This document shows positions 6,070 through 12,276 of a DNA stretch of 18,960 nt, in pieces (position 1 is the first letter of the stretch; every line of letters starts with the position of its first letter). The notes below the pieces were generated by a model. That model did not search any database. It saw only the letters and a list, made by a program, of their open reading frames with translations, and was not told the DNA's origin. This DNA is from DATDSR01 sp036517855 (GTDB lineage: Bacteria > Patescibacteriota > Minisyncoccia > Phycocordibacterales > DATDSR01): NCBI GenBank assembly GCA_036517855.1, contig DATDSR010000026.1:1-18960 (forward strand). Reading direction: 5' to 3'. The translations under genes and the position numbers were made by a program.

Positions 6070-6437
6070 AAAATGTTTTTGAGTTTACCAGCTAAGCTCA
6101 CATCTAATTCGCTCTCTCCATCAAACTCCATCCTCACTCCCGCTATCAAACTTGGGTTTACCGACGTGGTGACCCTATCTTTGGCGTCAAACTCATTAAG
6201 CAGTTTGGCCCGCTCGCTCACACCCAGGGCCCGGGCGAACTCAACCTTCACCATCCTGCCACCGCGTTCTTTCGTAATGAGTCTCTCCACTTCACTCGCC
6301 ACACTCGTGGCCTTGTGCAAGTCTCCCCGCTTGCGCAGTGTCGCCAGGAGCTTGCTTGGTTCGGCCTCCTTGCCTGCCTGCGCAGTCAGGCCCGCCTCTA
6401 CGTAGGCTCGGGCGTACGTTTGAGCGGAGATACTCAT
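6066..6437 (-). CDS. atpH: ATP synthase subunit delta (OSCP), short form
   Basis: Delta joins the peripheral stalk to the F1 head. The 123 residues keep the N-terminal YARAYVEAG signature (8-16) and the C-terminal pattern of a VKVEFARALGVSERAKLL helix followed by AGVRMEFDGESELDVSLAGKLKNIL, split at about residue 100. The usual delta is about 175-180 residues, so roughly a third of the protein, mostly N-terminal helical domain, is missing. Residues 16-22 (GLTAQAG) coincide with a 20-base near-palindrome (6372-6391). Both ends overlap neighbours as ATGA (atpF before it, atpA after). Short delta subunits fit a reduced CPR-type synthase, an inference from recalled family knowledge. Confidence 0.88.
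   Translation of the reverse strand: MSISAQTYARAYVEAGLTAQAGKEAEPSKLLATLRKRGDLHKATSVASEVERLITKERGGRMVKVEFARALGVSERAKLLNEFDAKDRVTTSVNPSLIAGVRMEFDGESELDVSLAGKLKNIL
6372..6391. repeat. Near-palindrome inside atpH
   Basis: GCCTGCCTGCGCAGTCAGGC is self-complementary except for one mismatched pair. It encodes residues 16-22 (GLTAQAG) of AtpH. It is short enough to be chance but matches the pattern of palindromes in the neighbouring genes. Confidence 0.45.
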
Positions 6438-6940
6438 ACACCAGGGTTACGCACTAATTTCACTGCTTGATCAATCAGCTTTTCATCTATCTCTTTGGGA
6501 TTCATCCCCACAACTTTGTGCAAAACCGAAGTGACGAAAGCTCGCGCCTCGTGCTCAACCGAGCGCATCGCCTCCTCACCTTCACGCGCGGCGATAGTCT
6601 TGGCCTCTTTGATAATGCCTTCACCTCGTAGTTCGCCTTTGGCCACAATGTCTCGCGCGTGGACTTCGGCATCTTTGCCCGCTTTGCGAATGAGCACCAG
6701 AGCATCCTCCTCGGCCTCGCTCATACGTTTGTCGCGCATCACATCAATCTGATGCAAACGTTCGGCCGCTTCGTCAGCTCCCTTCAAGCCTTCGGCAATC
6801 TTGGCCGCCCGCTCGCTCATCATCTTGCTTAGTGGCCGATAAACGAAAATGGTAAGCACCACCAGCACCACCGCGAAGTTAAGTGCCTGCCATATAAGCG
6901 CCGGCAAGTTGACGCCGAGTTGTGTGAACAGCTCGCTCAT
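6434..6940 (-). CDS. atpF: ATP synthase Fo subunit b
   Basis: Subunit b forms the peripheral stalk. The 168 residues show the classic layout: a hydrophobic N-terminal helix (about 10-35, LPALIWQALNFAVVLVVLTI) entering a long charged, Ala- and Glu-rich helix (about 36-145) that would dimerise as a coiled coil, and a C-terminal part that binds delta. The post-membrane motif RPLSKMMSERAAKIAEGL is typical. Only one b gene is present, so a homodimer is expected. The stop overlaps the atpH start as ATGA; the gap to atpE is three bases. No insertion element is visible in this gene. Confidence 0.96.
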   Translation of the reverse strand: MSELFTQLGVNLPALIWQALNFAVVLVVLTIFVYRPLSKMMSERAAKIAEGLKGADEAAERLHQIDVMRDKRMSEAEEDALVLIRKAGKDAEVHARDIVAKGELRGEGIIKEAKTIAAREGEEAMRSVEHEARAFVTSVLHKVVGMNPKEIDEKLIDQAVKLVRNPGV

Positions 6941-6943
6941 ACT

Positions 6944-7174
6944 TTAGGCAACGAACTTGAGAATGAGGGCGACAACGAGGGCGTAAATGGCGATAGCTTC
7001 AGCGAAGGCGAGCGAGAGAATCATAGCCGTCTGAATCTTCGAGGCAGCCTCTGGGTTTCGAGCAATGCCGTCGGCCGCGGAGGCACCGATCCTACCAATT
7101 GAGAGGGCTGGAGCGATTGTGCCTATGGCGATAACCGCCGCCACTGCTAACATCTTTATCACTTCTGGGTCCAT
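6944..7174 (-). CDS. atpE: ATP synthase Fo subunit c (proton-type ring)
   Basis: Subunit c forms the rotor ring. The 76-residue hairpin has helix one (about 8-33, with the Gly/Ala-rich SIGRIGASAADG packing motif), the polar loop ARNPEA (38-43, usually RQP), and helix two (about 48-75) with the ion-binding carboxylate Glu59 in SLAFAEAIAIYALV. The sodium signature, a Gln in helix one with Glu-Ser in helix two, is absent: position 25 is Ser and Glu59 is followed by Ala. This argues for proton coupling. The gene is five bases behind atpB and three bases before atpF. Confidence 0.97.
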   Translation of the reverse strand: MDPEVIKMLAVAAVIAIGTIAPALSIGRIGASAADGIARNPEAASKIQTAMILSLAFAEAIAIYALVVALILKFVA

Positions 7175-7179
7175 ATTAT

Positions 7180-7905
7180 TTAATGATTAACTTCTAATTT
7201 TGTAGACATTCCTAAGAAGACGAGCGTGAGCATCGAGAAGATAAGCGCCTGAATCAACCCCACGAACACTTCTAAGAACAAAAATGGCAGGGGTACTGCG
7301 TACGGGACTAGGAAGGCCACTATCGTAAGCAACACCTCGCCGGCGAACACATTGCCGAACAACCTAAATGAGAACGAGATAATCTTAACAAACTCACTGA
7401 TTAATTCAAGTATGCCTACAAAGGCCATTATCGGATCTTTGAAAGGGTTGTGGAAGAATTTGCCCGCGTGCTTGCCAAGGCCAATGGCCGCCGCGCCTAA
7501 GATGTTGACGGCGAGCACCGAGATGATTGCGAGTGCAATGGTGAAGTTGAGGTCAGCTGTAGCGGCGCGAAAGAGCGGCGCGTGGCCTACGAGTATGTGT
7601 GACAGAGGCAAGAGCCCAAGCCAGTTCGAAGCGAGGATGAACAAAAAGATGCTCCCTACAATAGGCAAGTATCGCAAAGAAGCGGTACGCGAGCCCAGGA
7701 TTGTGTCCATTAGTTCGAGAGCCTGCTCGATGAAAAGTTCGAAAATACTTTGCAATTTACCCGGTACTGGCTTCAACCCTGCGTGGATAATGAGAGCCAC
7801 CACCACAATAAGTAGAGCGGCAATAAAACCCATAAACATCGAATTAGTGACAGCCAAACTGCCAATATGAAAAATCGTCTCCGCTTTTATCGAAATCTCC
7901 GGCAT
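7180..7905 (-). CDS. atpB: ATP synthase Fo subunit a
   Basis: Subunit a carries the proton half-channels. The 241 residues hold about five to six hydrophobic helices. The essential Arg is Arg181 in SFRLFGNVFAGE (179-190). The conserved SNWLGLLP (93-100) and RAATADLNFTIALA (113-126) blocks are present. It is the first gene of the operon; no atpI precedes it. The ATG at 7903-7905 has no close Shine-Dalgarno on the minus strand. A TATCAT box lies only about six bases upstream, so initiation from a leaderless or very short leader is possible. The divergent HicB-like gene begins 79 bases away. Confidence 0.97.
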   Translation of the reverse strand: MPEISIKAETIFHIGSLAVTNSMFMGFIAALLIVVVALIIHAGLKPVPGKLQSIFELFIEQALELMDTILGSRTASLRYLPIVGSIFLFILASNWLGLLPLSHILVGHAPLFRAATADLNFTIALAIISVLAVNILGAAAIGLGKHAGKFFHNPFKDPIMAFVGILELISEFVKIISFSFRLFGNVFAGEVLLTIVAFLVPYAVPLPFLFLEVFVGLIQALIFSMLTLVFLGMSTKLEVNH

Positions 7906-7937
7906 CGCGATGATAGCTTAACACCCTCCCACACAAC

Positions 7938-7965
7938 TTGACAAATAACCTTGGTCTTGTATGAT
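7938..7965 (+). promoter_or_regulatory. Sigma-70-type promoter of the HicB-like gene
   Basis: TTGACA (7938-7943) is a perfect -35 box, followed by a 16-base spacer and TATGAT (7960-7965). A GGAG Shine-Dalgarno lies at about 7974-7977 before the ATG at 7984. This is the best-formed promoter in the window. Confidence 0.75.
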
Positions 7966-7983
7966 ACTTGGCAGGAGTCGAGC

Positions 7984-8157
7984 ATGAATAAAATCAAAAT
8001 TGCAGTCAACGTATCCCTCGACGGTAAACATTGGATAGCAACTATCCCTGATGAACGCGAGCCTGTCTTCGGAGGTGGAAGAACAGTAGCTGAAGCTGTC
8101 GGCGAGATTGTGATAGCATACAAACGGAGACTACAACTGGAAATCGAAATCAAATAG
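7984..8157 (+). CDS. Orphan HicB-like antitoxin-fold protein
   Basis: The 57-residue protein reads IAVNVSLDGKHWIATIPD, then a G-rich turn (FGGGRTVAEA) and a helix (VGEIVIAYKRRLQLEIEIK). This is the pattern of the small HicB-like fold found in antitoxins: a beta strand pair with W-x-A-x-I-P-D, a Gly-rich turn, and an EA-containing helix. It has no C-terminal DNA-binding domain. No HicA toxin gene lies next to it, so toxin-antitoxin function is doubtful and a stand-alone regulatory or binding role is as likely. The start at 7984 is chosen for the GGAG six bases upstream; an earlier in-frame ATG (7951) would overlap the promoter. A hairpin starts at its stop codon. Confidence 0.75.
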   Translation: MNKIKIAVNVSLDGKHWIATIPDEREPVFGGGRTVAEAVGEIVIAYKRRLQLEIEIK

Positions 8158-8199
8158 CCCCGAGGAGGAGACCCGCAACGCGGGGGCTCCACTCGGGGC
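8157..8199. terminator. Hairpin between convergent HicB-like and UppS genes
   Basis: Outer arms GCCCCGAG (8157-8164) and CTCGGGGC (8192-8199) enclose an inner stem CCCGC (8172-8176) and GCGGG (8180-8184). It sits between two converging genes, begins at the last base of one stop codon and ends 16 bases before the other. A bidirectional terminator is likely, though no long T run follows. Confidence 0.65.
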
Positions 8200-8214
8200 C
8201 TTCGCATTTATATA

Positions 8215-9270
8215 CTAGCTTCCTCCAAACGTGCGATTTCTATTGCCGTATTCGGCTAGGGCGAGTTGCATTTGGTCGGGGGTGAAGTCGGGGAAGTGGA
8301 GCGGGGTGAAGTAGAGTTCGGCGTAGACTCCCTGCCAGGGCATCATACCCGAGAGGCGCTGTTCGCCGCTTGTGCGGATGATGAGGTCCGGGTCGGGCAG
8401 TCCGGCAGTATCAAGCGCTTCGTTGATGCTCTCCTCGCTCACTCCCCCATTCTTACTTGCCTTTTGCGCCGCCCTAATAATTTCATCGCGTCCACCATAA
8501 TCTAATGCCATCGAAAATGTTTTACCGGCAAATTGAGCTGTTTGCTTTTCTAAATCTGCAAGACCACTGGCGAGCTTTGGATCTAATCTATCTTTGCGAC
8601 CCAAATGACGGAACGAAATTTTATCTTTTACAAGCTCCTTGCCCAAGTCTTTAACGGCTTGGGTGAAGGCCTTCATAAGCCAAGCGACCTCGTCAGCCGA
8701 GCGAGTCCAGTTCTCCGTAGAGAACCCCCAAAAGGTGATGTGCTCAACTTCAGTATCTTTAATAAATTTCAAAAGCTCTTTGGTGCGCTCAATCCCCTCT
8801 TTGTGACCTTGCCAAACCATGAGCCCGCGCTCTTTAGCCCAGCGGCGATTGCCATCTGGGATAATCACAACGTGCTTAGGTATTTTCAAAATCGTCTTCT
8901 CCACCTTCCTATCAACTCTGTTTAAAACACGCCGACCGAGATTAGTGAGTGCGTGCACTTGATCCACCACCATCGAGCCGTCATCGCGTGATACTTGGAA
9001 TTTATCAAACTCCCCCGTCGCCTCGCTCCAATTAAATGACAGGCCATCCACGTGGGCAAGCAAAGAACCGCGATAGCACCAGTCGAGCAACTTGCGTAGT
9101 GCCGCCTCGCCCCCATCACCCGTGGCCTCGGCCACAATCTCCACTTTGCCATTTGGCAAGTTACGGGCAAAACCAACAAGCCCGCAAGAGTCGGCCACCC
9201 GTTTAGCAGAAGCACGGTAAAAGACGCCTTGCACCCGCCCACTGACGAAAATCTCCAAACGTTTGTCCAT
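8215..9270 (-). CDS. uppS: Acylphosphatase-undecaprenyl diphosphate synthase fusion
   Basis: The 351-residue protein joins two enzymes. Residues 1-96 are an acylphosphatase: the phosphate loop GRVQGVFYR (11-19, catalytic Arg19) and the FARNLPNGKVEIVAE strand-turn with Asn37. Residues about 130-351 are a cis-prenyltransferase of the UppS family, which makes the C55 lipid carrier for cell-wall synthesis. Its motifs are HVVIIPDGNRRWAKERG (133-149, Mg-binding Asp139), ITFWGFSTENW (178-188), YGGRDEI (258-264), RTSGEQRLS (299-307) and VYAELYFT (315-322). A linker at about 97-129 is charged. The start lies only 15 bases after the tRNA-Val 3' end, with no Shine-Dalgarno or own promoter, so it is probably processed from a tRNA-mRNA transcript. 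One continuous frame and complete motifs on both sides argue against an assembly error. Confidence 0.95.
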   Translation of the reverse strand: MDKRLEIFVSGRVQGVFYRASAKRVADSCGLVGFARNLPNGKVEIVAEATGDGGEAALRKLLDWCYRGSLLAHVDGLSFNWSEATGEFDKFQVSRDDGSMVVDQVHALTNLGRRVLNRVDRKVEKTILKIPKHVVIIPDGNRRWAKERGLMVWQGHKEGIERTKELLKFIKDTEVEHITFWGFSTENWTRSADEVAWLMKAFTQAVKDLGKELVKDKISFRHLGRKDRLDPKLASGLADLEKQTAQFAGKTFSMALDYGGRDEIIRAAQKASKNGGVSEESINEALDTAGLPDPDLIIRTSGEQRLSGMMPWQGVYAELYFTPLHFPDFTPDQMQLALAEYGNRNRTFGGS

Positions 9271-9285
9271 CTAAATCAATTTATG

Positions 9286-9358
9286 TGCACTCTGCAGGGA
9301 TCGAACCTGCGACCTTGCGAATGTGAATCGCACGCTCTACCAACTGAGCTAAGAGTGC
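9286..9358 (-). tRNA. tRNA-Val, anticodon CAC
   Basis: On the minus strand the acceptor arms GCACTCT and AGAGTGC pair fully. The D arm is GCTC...GAGC, and the anticodon stem TGCGA/TCGCA holds loop TTCACAT, giving anticodon CAC. The T arm is GCAGG-TTCGATC-CCTGC and the discriminator is A. CCA is not encoded. UppS begins 15 bases downstream. Confidence 0.97.
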
Positions 9359-9367
9359 GCATTCGCA

Positions 9368-9396
9368 ATAGTATCTATAACTAGCCATTTTAGCAA
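9368..9396 (-). promoter_or_regulatory. Promoter of tRNA-Val and probably uppS
   Basis: On the minus strand TTGCTA (9391-9396) is followed by a 17-base spacer and TACTAT (9368-9373). Transcription would start about two to three bases before the tRNA 5' end at 9358. It lies directly behind the terminator of the 43-residue membrane protein gene. Confidence 0.7.
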
Positions 9397-9408
9397 TTGG
9401 TGTCATAT

Positions 9409-9455
9409 AAAAAACCGAGCCCGCCACGTCCCCTAACGGGACGGGCGGGTGACGT
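9409..9455 (-). terminator. Rho-independent terminator of the 43-residue membrane protein gene
   Basis: On the minus strand a GC-rich stem (CCCGCCCGTCCC pairing imperfectly with GGGGACGTGGCGGG, loop GTTA) is followed by six T residues (plus-strand A run 9409-9414). It starts right after the stop codon of 9458-9589. Confidence 0.8.
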
Positions 9456-9457
9456 GG

Positions 9458-9589
9458 TCAAAGGTGGAAGACAAGGGCGATAGCGTTCCAGGCTCCCCAC
9501 CACATGACTCCACACGCAAAGATTGCAACCGCATAGTCGGCCCAGGAGTTGTGACTGATGTGAACCGGAGTCAAATTTTCGTTGGTCAT
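9458..9589 (-). CDS. 43-residue single-pass membrane protein
   Basis: The frame from the ATG at 9587-9589 encodes a short polar head (about residues 1-18) and a hydrophobic Trp-rich helix (about 19-43: YAVAIFACGVMWWGAWNAIALVF split by small residues). A longer upstream frame exists, but the chosen start has a GGAGGA Shine-Dalgarno about nine bases upstream and lies correctly behind a promoter at 9615-9642. A clear terminator follows. I do not recognise a family. Having its own promoter, ribosome site and terminator is good evidence that it is a real small gene. Its promoter shares a palindromic -35 region with that of the 15459-16232 gene. Confidence 0.75.
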   Translation of the reverse strand: MTNENLTPVHISHNSWADYAVAIFACGVMWWGAWNAIALVFHL

Positions 9590-9614
9590 GTTCGATTGTC
9601 CTCCTCCCAGAGTA

Positions 9615-9642
9615 AAGATAGCAAGTATTTGACAAAAGTCAA
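9615..9642 (-). promoter_or_regulatory. Promoter with palindromic -35 region
   Basis: On the minus strand TTGACT (9637-9642), a 16-base spacer and TATCTT (9615-9620) precede the 43-residue membrane protein gene. The -35 region forms an inverted repeat TTGAC-AAAA-GTCAA (9629-9642 on the plus strand). The promoter at 16330-16358 has the same CCTTGACTTTYGTCAA arrangement. Confidence 0.65.
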
Positions 9643-9674
9643 GGGGCATTATTTCGGATTGCCTGTCAACCAAA

Positions 9675-9680
9675 TATAAT
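9675..9680 (+). promoter_or_regulatory. Probable -10 box for the tRNA-Pro/tRNA-Ala transcript
   Basis: TATAAT lies about 25 bases before the tRNA-Pro 5' end. No convincing -35 box is seen at the right distance. A second AT-rich TATAAA (9687-9692) is an alternative. Confidence 0.45.
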
Positions 9681-9705
9681 CCGTGGTATAAATACTTCCG
9701 TAATA

Positions 9706-9776
9706 CGGAATGTAGTATAGTGGTAATATACGCCCTTCGGGAGGGCGAGCCCCGAGTTCGATTCTCGGCATTCCGA
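9706..9776 (+). tRNA. tRNA-Pro, anticodon CGG
   Basis: Acceptor arms CGGAATG (9706-9712) and CATTCCG (9769-9775) pair fully, and the discriminator is A9776. The D arm is GTAT...ATAT with loop AGTGGTA. The anticodon stem CGCCC/GGGCG holds loop TTCGGGA, giving CGG. The T arm is CCGAG-TTCGATT-CTCGG. The C1-G72 pair and A73 agree with proline identity. CCA is not encoded. Confidence 0.95.
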
Positions 9777-9777
9777 C

Positions 9778-9850
9778 GGGCCCGTAGCTCATCTGGTAGA
9801 GCGCGTCATTCGCATTGACGAGGTAAGGAGTTCGACTCTCCTCGGGTCCA
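9778..9850 (+). tRNA. tRNA-Ala, anticodon CGC
   Basis: Acceptor arms GGGCCCG and CGGGTCC include the G3-U70 wobble that is the alanine identity element. The anticodon stem CGTCA/TGACG holds loop TTCGCAT, giving CGC. The T arm is AGGAG-TTCGACT-CTCCT. It begins one base after tRNA-Pro, so the two are cut from one transcript. CCA is not encoded. Confidence 0.97.
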
Positions 9851-9887
9851 CTGCTTCGTTAAGACTACGCAGTGCAATCACAAACTT

Positions 9888-11705
9888 ATGGAAGGTGAAA
9901 AGAAAAATAATGTAACACGATCGGCGATTACTGAAATGCTGCGTAACGGGCGGCGCGTGCTTGGTATGGCCTACAGGGCCAAGCCTGGTCTGATGATAGG
10001 AATATTAATAGTGTTCGCCATCGCCGCGGCGGCGGGTTTCGGATCTTCAGGTACCCGAGCTTTGCTCATTAACGAGCTCGTGGCTCTGCCTGGTAACGGT
10101 TGGAGCAATTCAATCATCTTACTGCTACTCGCTACCCTGCTTATGAATATCTTACCAGATGTCATCGGCCAACTTCAGGAATATTGGCGATGGAAGTTGT
10201 GGTTCGTGATGGAGGAAGAGTTGAACGTATTACTTCTCAAGCAACGTGGGCTCCTCGATATCGCCACGCACGAGGATCCTAAGACACAAGATCTATTCAC
10301 CCGAGTGAATGAAGCGGGTGTGTGGCGAATGAGCAACTTCGTGCAGAGGATGCTCTTCGTTTTGCAAAACTTAATTGAGATCGTTTTAGCTGGATTGATT
10401 ATCCTCGCCTTCAAGTGGTGGGTTTTCCTCATCGTTTTCTTGGGAGTCATCCCCACCCTCATAGTCGAAGCCAAATACAGTCGAGGCGTCTACGGCATAG
10501 ACACAGCCGGAGCCGAGGTGAAGCGTCGTTATTGGGACTTGGGTCATCGCTTCAAGAATCTCTCGGACTTAGTTGAGATCAAACTCACCGGCTTGACCAA
10601 AAATTTTACCGAGCGCATAGTTGCGCTCTTTCGTCAGTTCAGAGGTCCGGAGGAGGCCAAAGAGAGAGCTAAGTTTGTACGCGGAGCAAGCGCTACCCTA
10701 CTCTCCAATGTCACCATCGCCGTGGCCCTCGGCTGGACAATCGATCAAGTGCTCGGAGGAACGATGCAAGTGGGTACTCTCACGTTCATTTTCACCTCAA
10801 TTTATACTCTACGCCAATCACTCTCGGGCCTACTCCAAAACTTGGCCAACCAGTACAAAGATAGCCTCTACCTCACAGATACATTCGCCTTCCTAGATCT
10901 AGCGCCCAGACTTGACACCACCAAATCACATCAACAAATCACGACAGGCAAAACTCCCTCAATAGTCTTCGAGAATGTAAGCTTCGGCTACAAAACTGGC
11001 ACGAGCCCAATCCTAAAGGGTGTCAACCTGCGTATAGACTCGGGCGAGAAGTTGGCCATAGTGGGCGTCAATGGTGCGGGCAAGACAACTCTCATAAAAC
11101 TCCTTTGCCGCTTCTACGACCCTACTGGGGGCAGGATCCTGGTAGATGGCATAGACCTGCGCGAGATTGATCTTGCTAGCTGGTACGACACCTTGGGCGC
11201 TATTTTTCAAGACTACTCGAGATACCACTTTACGGTCAAAGAATCGATTGCCGTGGGCACGCCGGGTATTGGGCCCGTTATGGAGAATGTAGTCACCGCC
11301 GCCCACAACGCCGAGGCCAACATTTTTATCGAGGAGTTTGAAAAGGGCTATGACCAACAACTTGGGCAAGAGTTTGAAGGTGGCGTACAGCCATCCACCG
11401 GTCAGTGGCAAAAGCTCGCTCTTGCCCGCACCTTCTATCGTGACCCGCGCATATTCATCCTAGATGAGCCCACTTCTTCCATTGACGCCGAGGCCGAGGC
11501 CAAGATTTTCGACAAGCTCGAGGCCTTGCCCGACGATCGCACCGTCATCCTAATCTCTCATCGCTTCTCCACCGTACGTCATGCCAATAAGATTGTAGTT
11601 ATAGAAAGTGGCACAATCAGCGAAGGGGGTTCACACGAAGAGTTGCTAAAGCTTGACGGCACCTACGCCCGCCTCTTCAAGTTGCAAGCAAAAGGTTACG
11701 AATAA
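9888..11705 (+). CDS. ABC-type exporter, fused permease and ATPase (half transporter)
   Basis: The 605-residue protein has an N-terminal transmembrane domain (hydrophobic segments at about 33-55, 75-92, 155-195 and 268-305) and a C-terminal ATPase. ATPase motifs are Walker A GVNGAGKT (393-400), Q-loop Gln441 in IFQDYSRY, signature STGQW (503-507, a variant of LSGGQ), Walker B IFILDEP (522-528) and the switch His558. It would work as a dimer exporting a lipid, peptide or drug; the substrate cannot be told from sequence. The fairly short hydrophobic set leaves the exact helix count uncertain. It starts 37 bases after tRNA-Ala, with no Shine-Dalgarno and no separate promoter, so it may depend on the tRNA transcript. 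Its stop is followed at once by element copy C. Confidence 0.95.
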   Translation: MEGEKKNNVTRSAITEMLRNGRRVLGMAYRAKPGLMIGILIVFAIAAAAGFGSSGTRALLINELVALPGNGWSNSIILLLLATLLMNILPDVIGQLQEYWRWKLWFVMEEELNVLLLKQRGLLDIATHEDPKTQDLFTRVNEAGVWRMSNFVQRMLFVLQNLIEIVLAGLIILAFKWWVFLIVFLGVIPTLIVEAKYSRGVYGIDTAGAEVKRRYWDLGHRFKNLSDLVEIKLTGLTKNFTERIVALFRQFRGPEEAKERAKFVRGASATLLSNVTIAVALGWTIDQVLGGTMQVGTLTFIFTSIYTLRQSLSGLLQNLANQYKDSLYLTDTFAFLDLAPRLDTTKSHQQITTGKTPSIVFENVSFGYKTGTSPILKGVNLRIDSGEKLAIVGVNGAGKTTLIKLLCRFYDPTGGRILVDGIDLREIDLASWYDTLGAIFQDYSRYHFTVKESIAVGTPGIGPVMENVVTAAHNAEANIFIEEFEKGYDQQLGQEFEGGVQPSTGQWQKLALARTFYRDPRIFILDEPTSSIDAEAEAKIFDKLEALPDDRTVILISHRFSTVRHANKIVVIESGTISEGGSHEELLKLDGTYARLFKLQAKGYE

Positions 11706-11709
11706 TTTT

Positions 11710-11890
11710 GTGGTGTTATCTTAACATTTGCGCGAACCCATTTCGAGAGCCAAAGTTGATGAGTGGCTAAATTAAAATGGTGCGTCCCCGCCTGTGGTCG
11801 GTGAGTACACCGCCCACCCCGCACGCCATCCCCAAGGGCCTCTACATTTTTGTATTTTTCGCGCGCGACTTCGGGGTTCGCAATATGGAA
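11710..11890 (-). repeat. Dispersed 180-bp element, copy C (inverted, divergent)
   Basis: Read on the minus strand this 181-base stretch aligns end to end with copy B (16721-16900). The first 30 bases are identical, from TCCATATTGCG through CCCCGAAGTCGCGCGCG. The middle block CCTTGGGG...GTGCGGGGTGGGCGGT is conserved apart from one G. The last third is diverged but still shows a CTCGAA/GTTCG hairpin and an ACCAC end. The outer stem GTGCG/CGCAC is kept. It begins five bases after the ABC transporter stop codon. Confidence 0.8.
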
Positions 11891-11900
11891 GCATCCTTAG

Positions 11901-11969
11901 TGGGTGGGAGAGCAGTCCCGCAAAATCCTCCAGCCCCAACTAACAGCTTTGCGGGACTGCTGGGTGGGA
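11901..11969. mobile_element. Stem-loop bounded by 9-bp direct repeats (MITE-like)
   Basis: TGGGTGGGA occurs at 11901-11909 and again at 11961-11969. Between them GCAGTCCCGCAAA (11912-11924) and TTTGCGGGACTGC (11948-11960) are perfect 13-bp inverted repeats around a 23-base centre. Terminal inverted repeats inside a short direct repeat look like a tiny non-autonomous insertion with a target-site duplication. A structured RNA or terminator is the alternative. Confidence 0.5.
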
Positions 11970-11999
11970 TAAATAGATATTTCCATACTTCTCACTTGA

Positions 12000-12041
12000 T
12001 TATATTCCTATTTGGAATATAACACAATGGAATACTATACT
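12000..12041 (+). promoter_or_regulatory. Operator palindrome and promoter of the restriction-modification control gene
   Basis: TTATATTCC (12000-12008) and GGAATATAA (12014-12022) are perfect inverted repeats with a five-base spacer. They overlap the -35 box TTGGAA (12012-12017), which is 18 bases from the -10 box TATACT (12036-12041). A further half-site GGAATA lies at 12029-12034, 15 bases after the first. The ATG is 10 bases past the -10 box, so the transcript would be leaderless or nearly so. This layout is typical of controller-protein autoregulation in restriction-modification systems. Confidence 0.7.
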
Positions 12042-12051
12042 AAAATTGTTA

Positions 12052-12273
12052 ATGACTAAAGCTATATTCTCAAAGGATCATAGGCACATTGTGGAACGGC
12101 TCAAGAAAGCCCGCATTGAGGCTGGTCTAGATCAAATTGCAGTGGCTAAGCGGCTCAAGAAGACCCAGTCGCATGTTTCCAAGATTGAAGCCGGGCAAAG
12201 AAATATAGATGTCGTCGAGCTAAAACAACTTGCTAGGATTTACAATAAATCAATGGACTATTTTCTGGAATAA
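12052..12273 (+). CDS. XRE-family HTH controller (C) protein of the restriction-modification locus
   Basis: The 73-residue protein is a single helix-turn-helix domain: LKKARIEAGLDQIAVAKRL (about 17-35), then the recognition region KKTQSHVSKIEAGQRNIDV (about 36-54) and the helix ELKQLARIYNKSMDYFL. Size and pattern match controller proteins of type II restriction-modification systems, which delay nuclease expression while methylation is established. The ATG at 12052 is preferred over an upstream TTG (12046) because it starts the conserved part and suits a near-leaderless transcript. It sits behind a perfect operator and ends three bases before the nuclease gene. The locus is visibly richer in A and T than its flanks, which suggests horizontal origin. 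Confidence 0.88.
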   Translation: MTKAIFSKDHRHIVERLKKARIEAGLDQIAVAKRLKKTQSHVSKIEAGQRNIDVVELKQLARIYNKSMDYFLE

Positions 12274-12276
12274 ATT

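Noticed and set aside
11777..12022. Plus-strand open frame of 81 codons
   Set aside because: It is made of element copy C, the 9-bp-flanked stem-loop and the controller operator.
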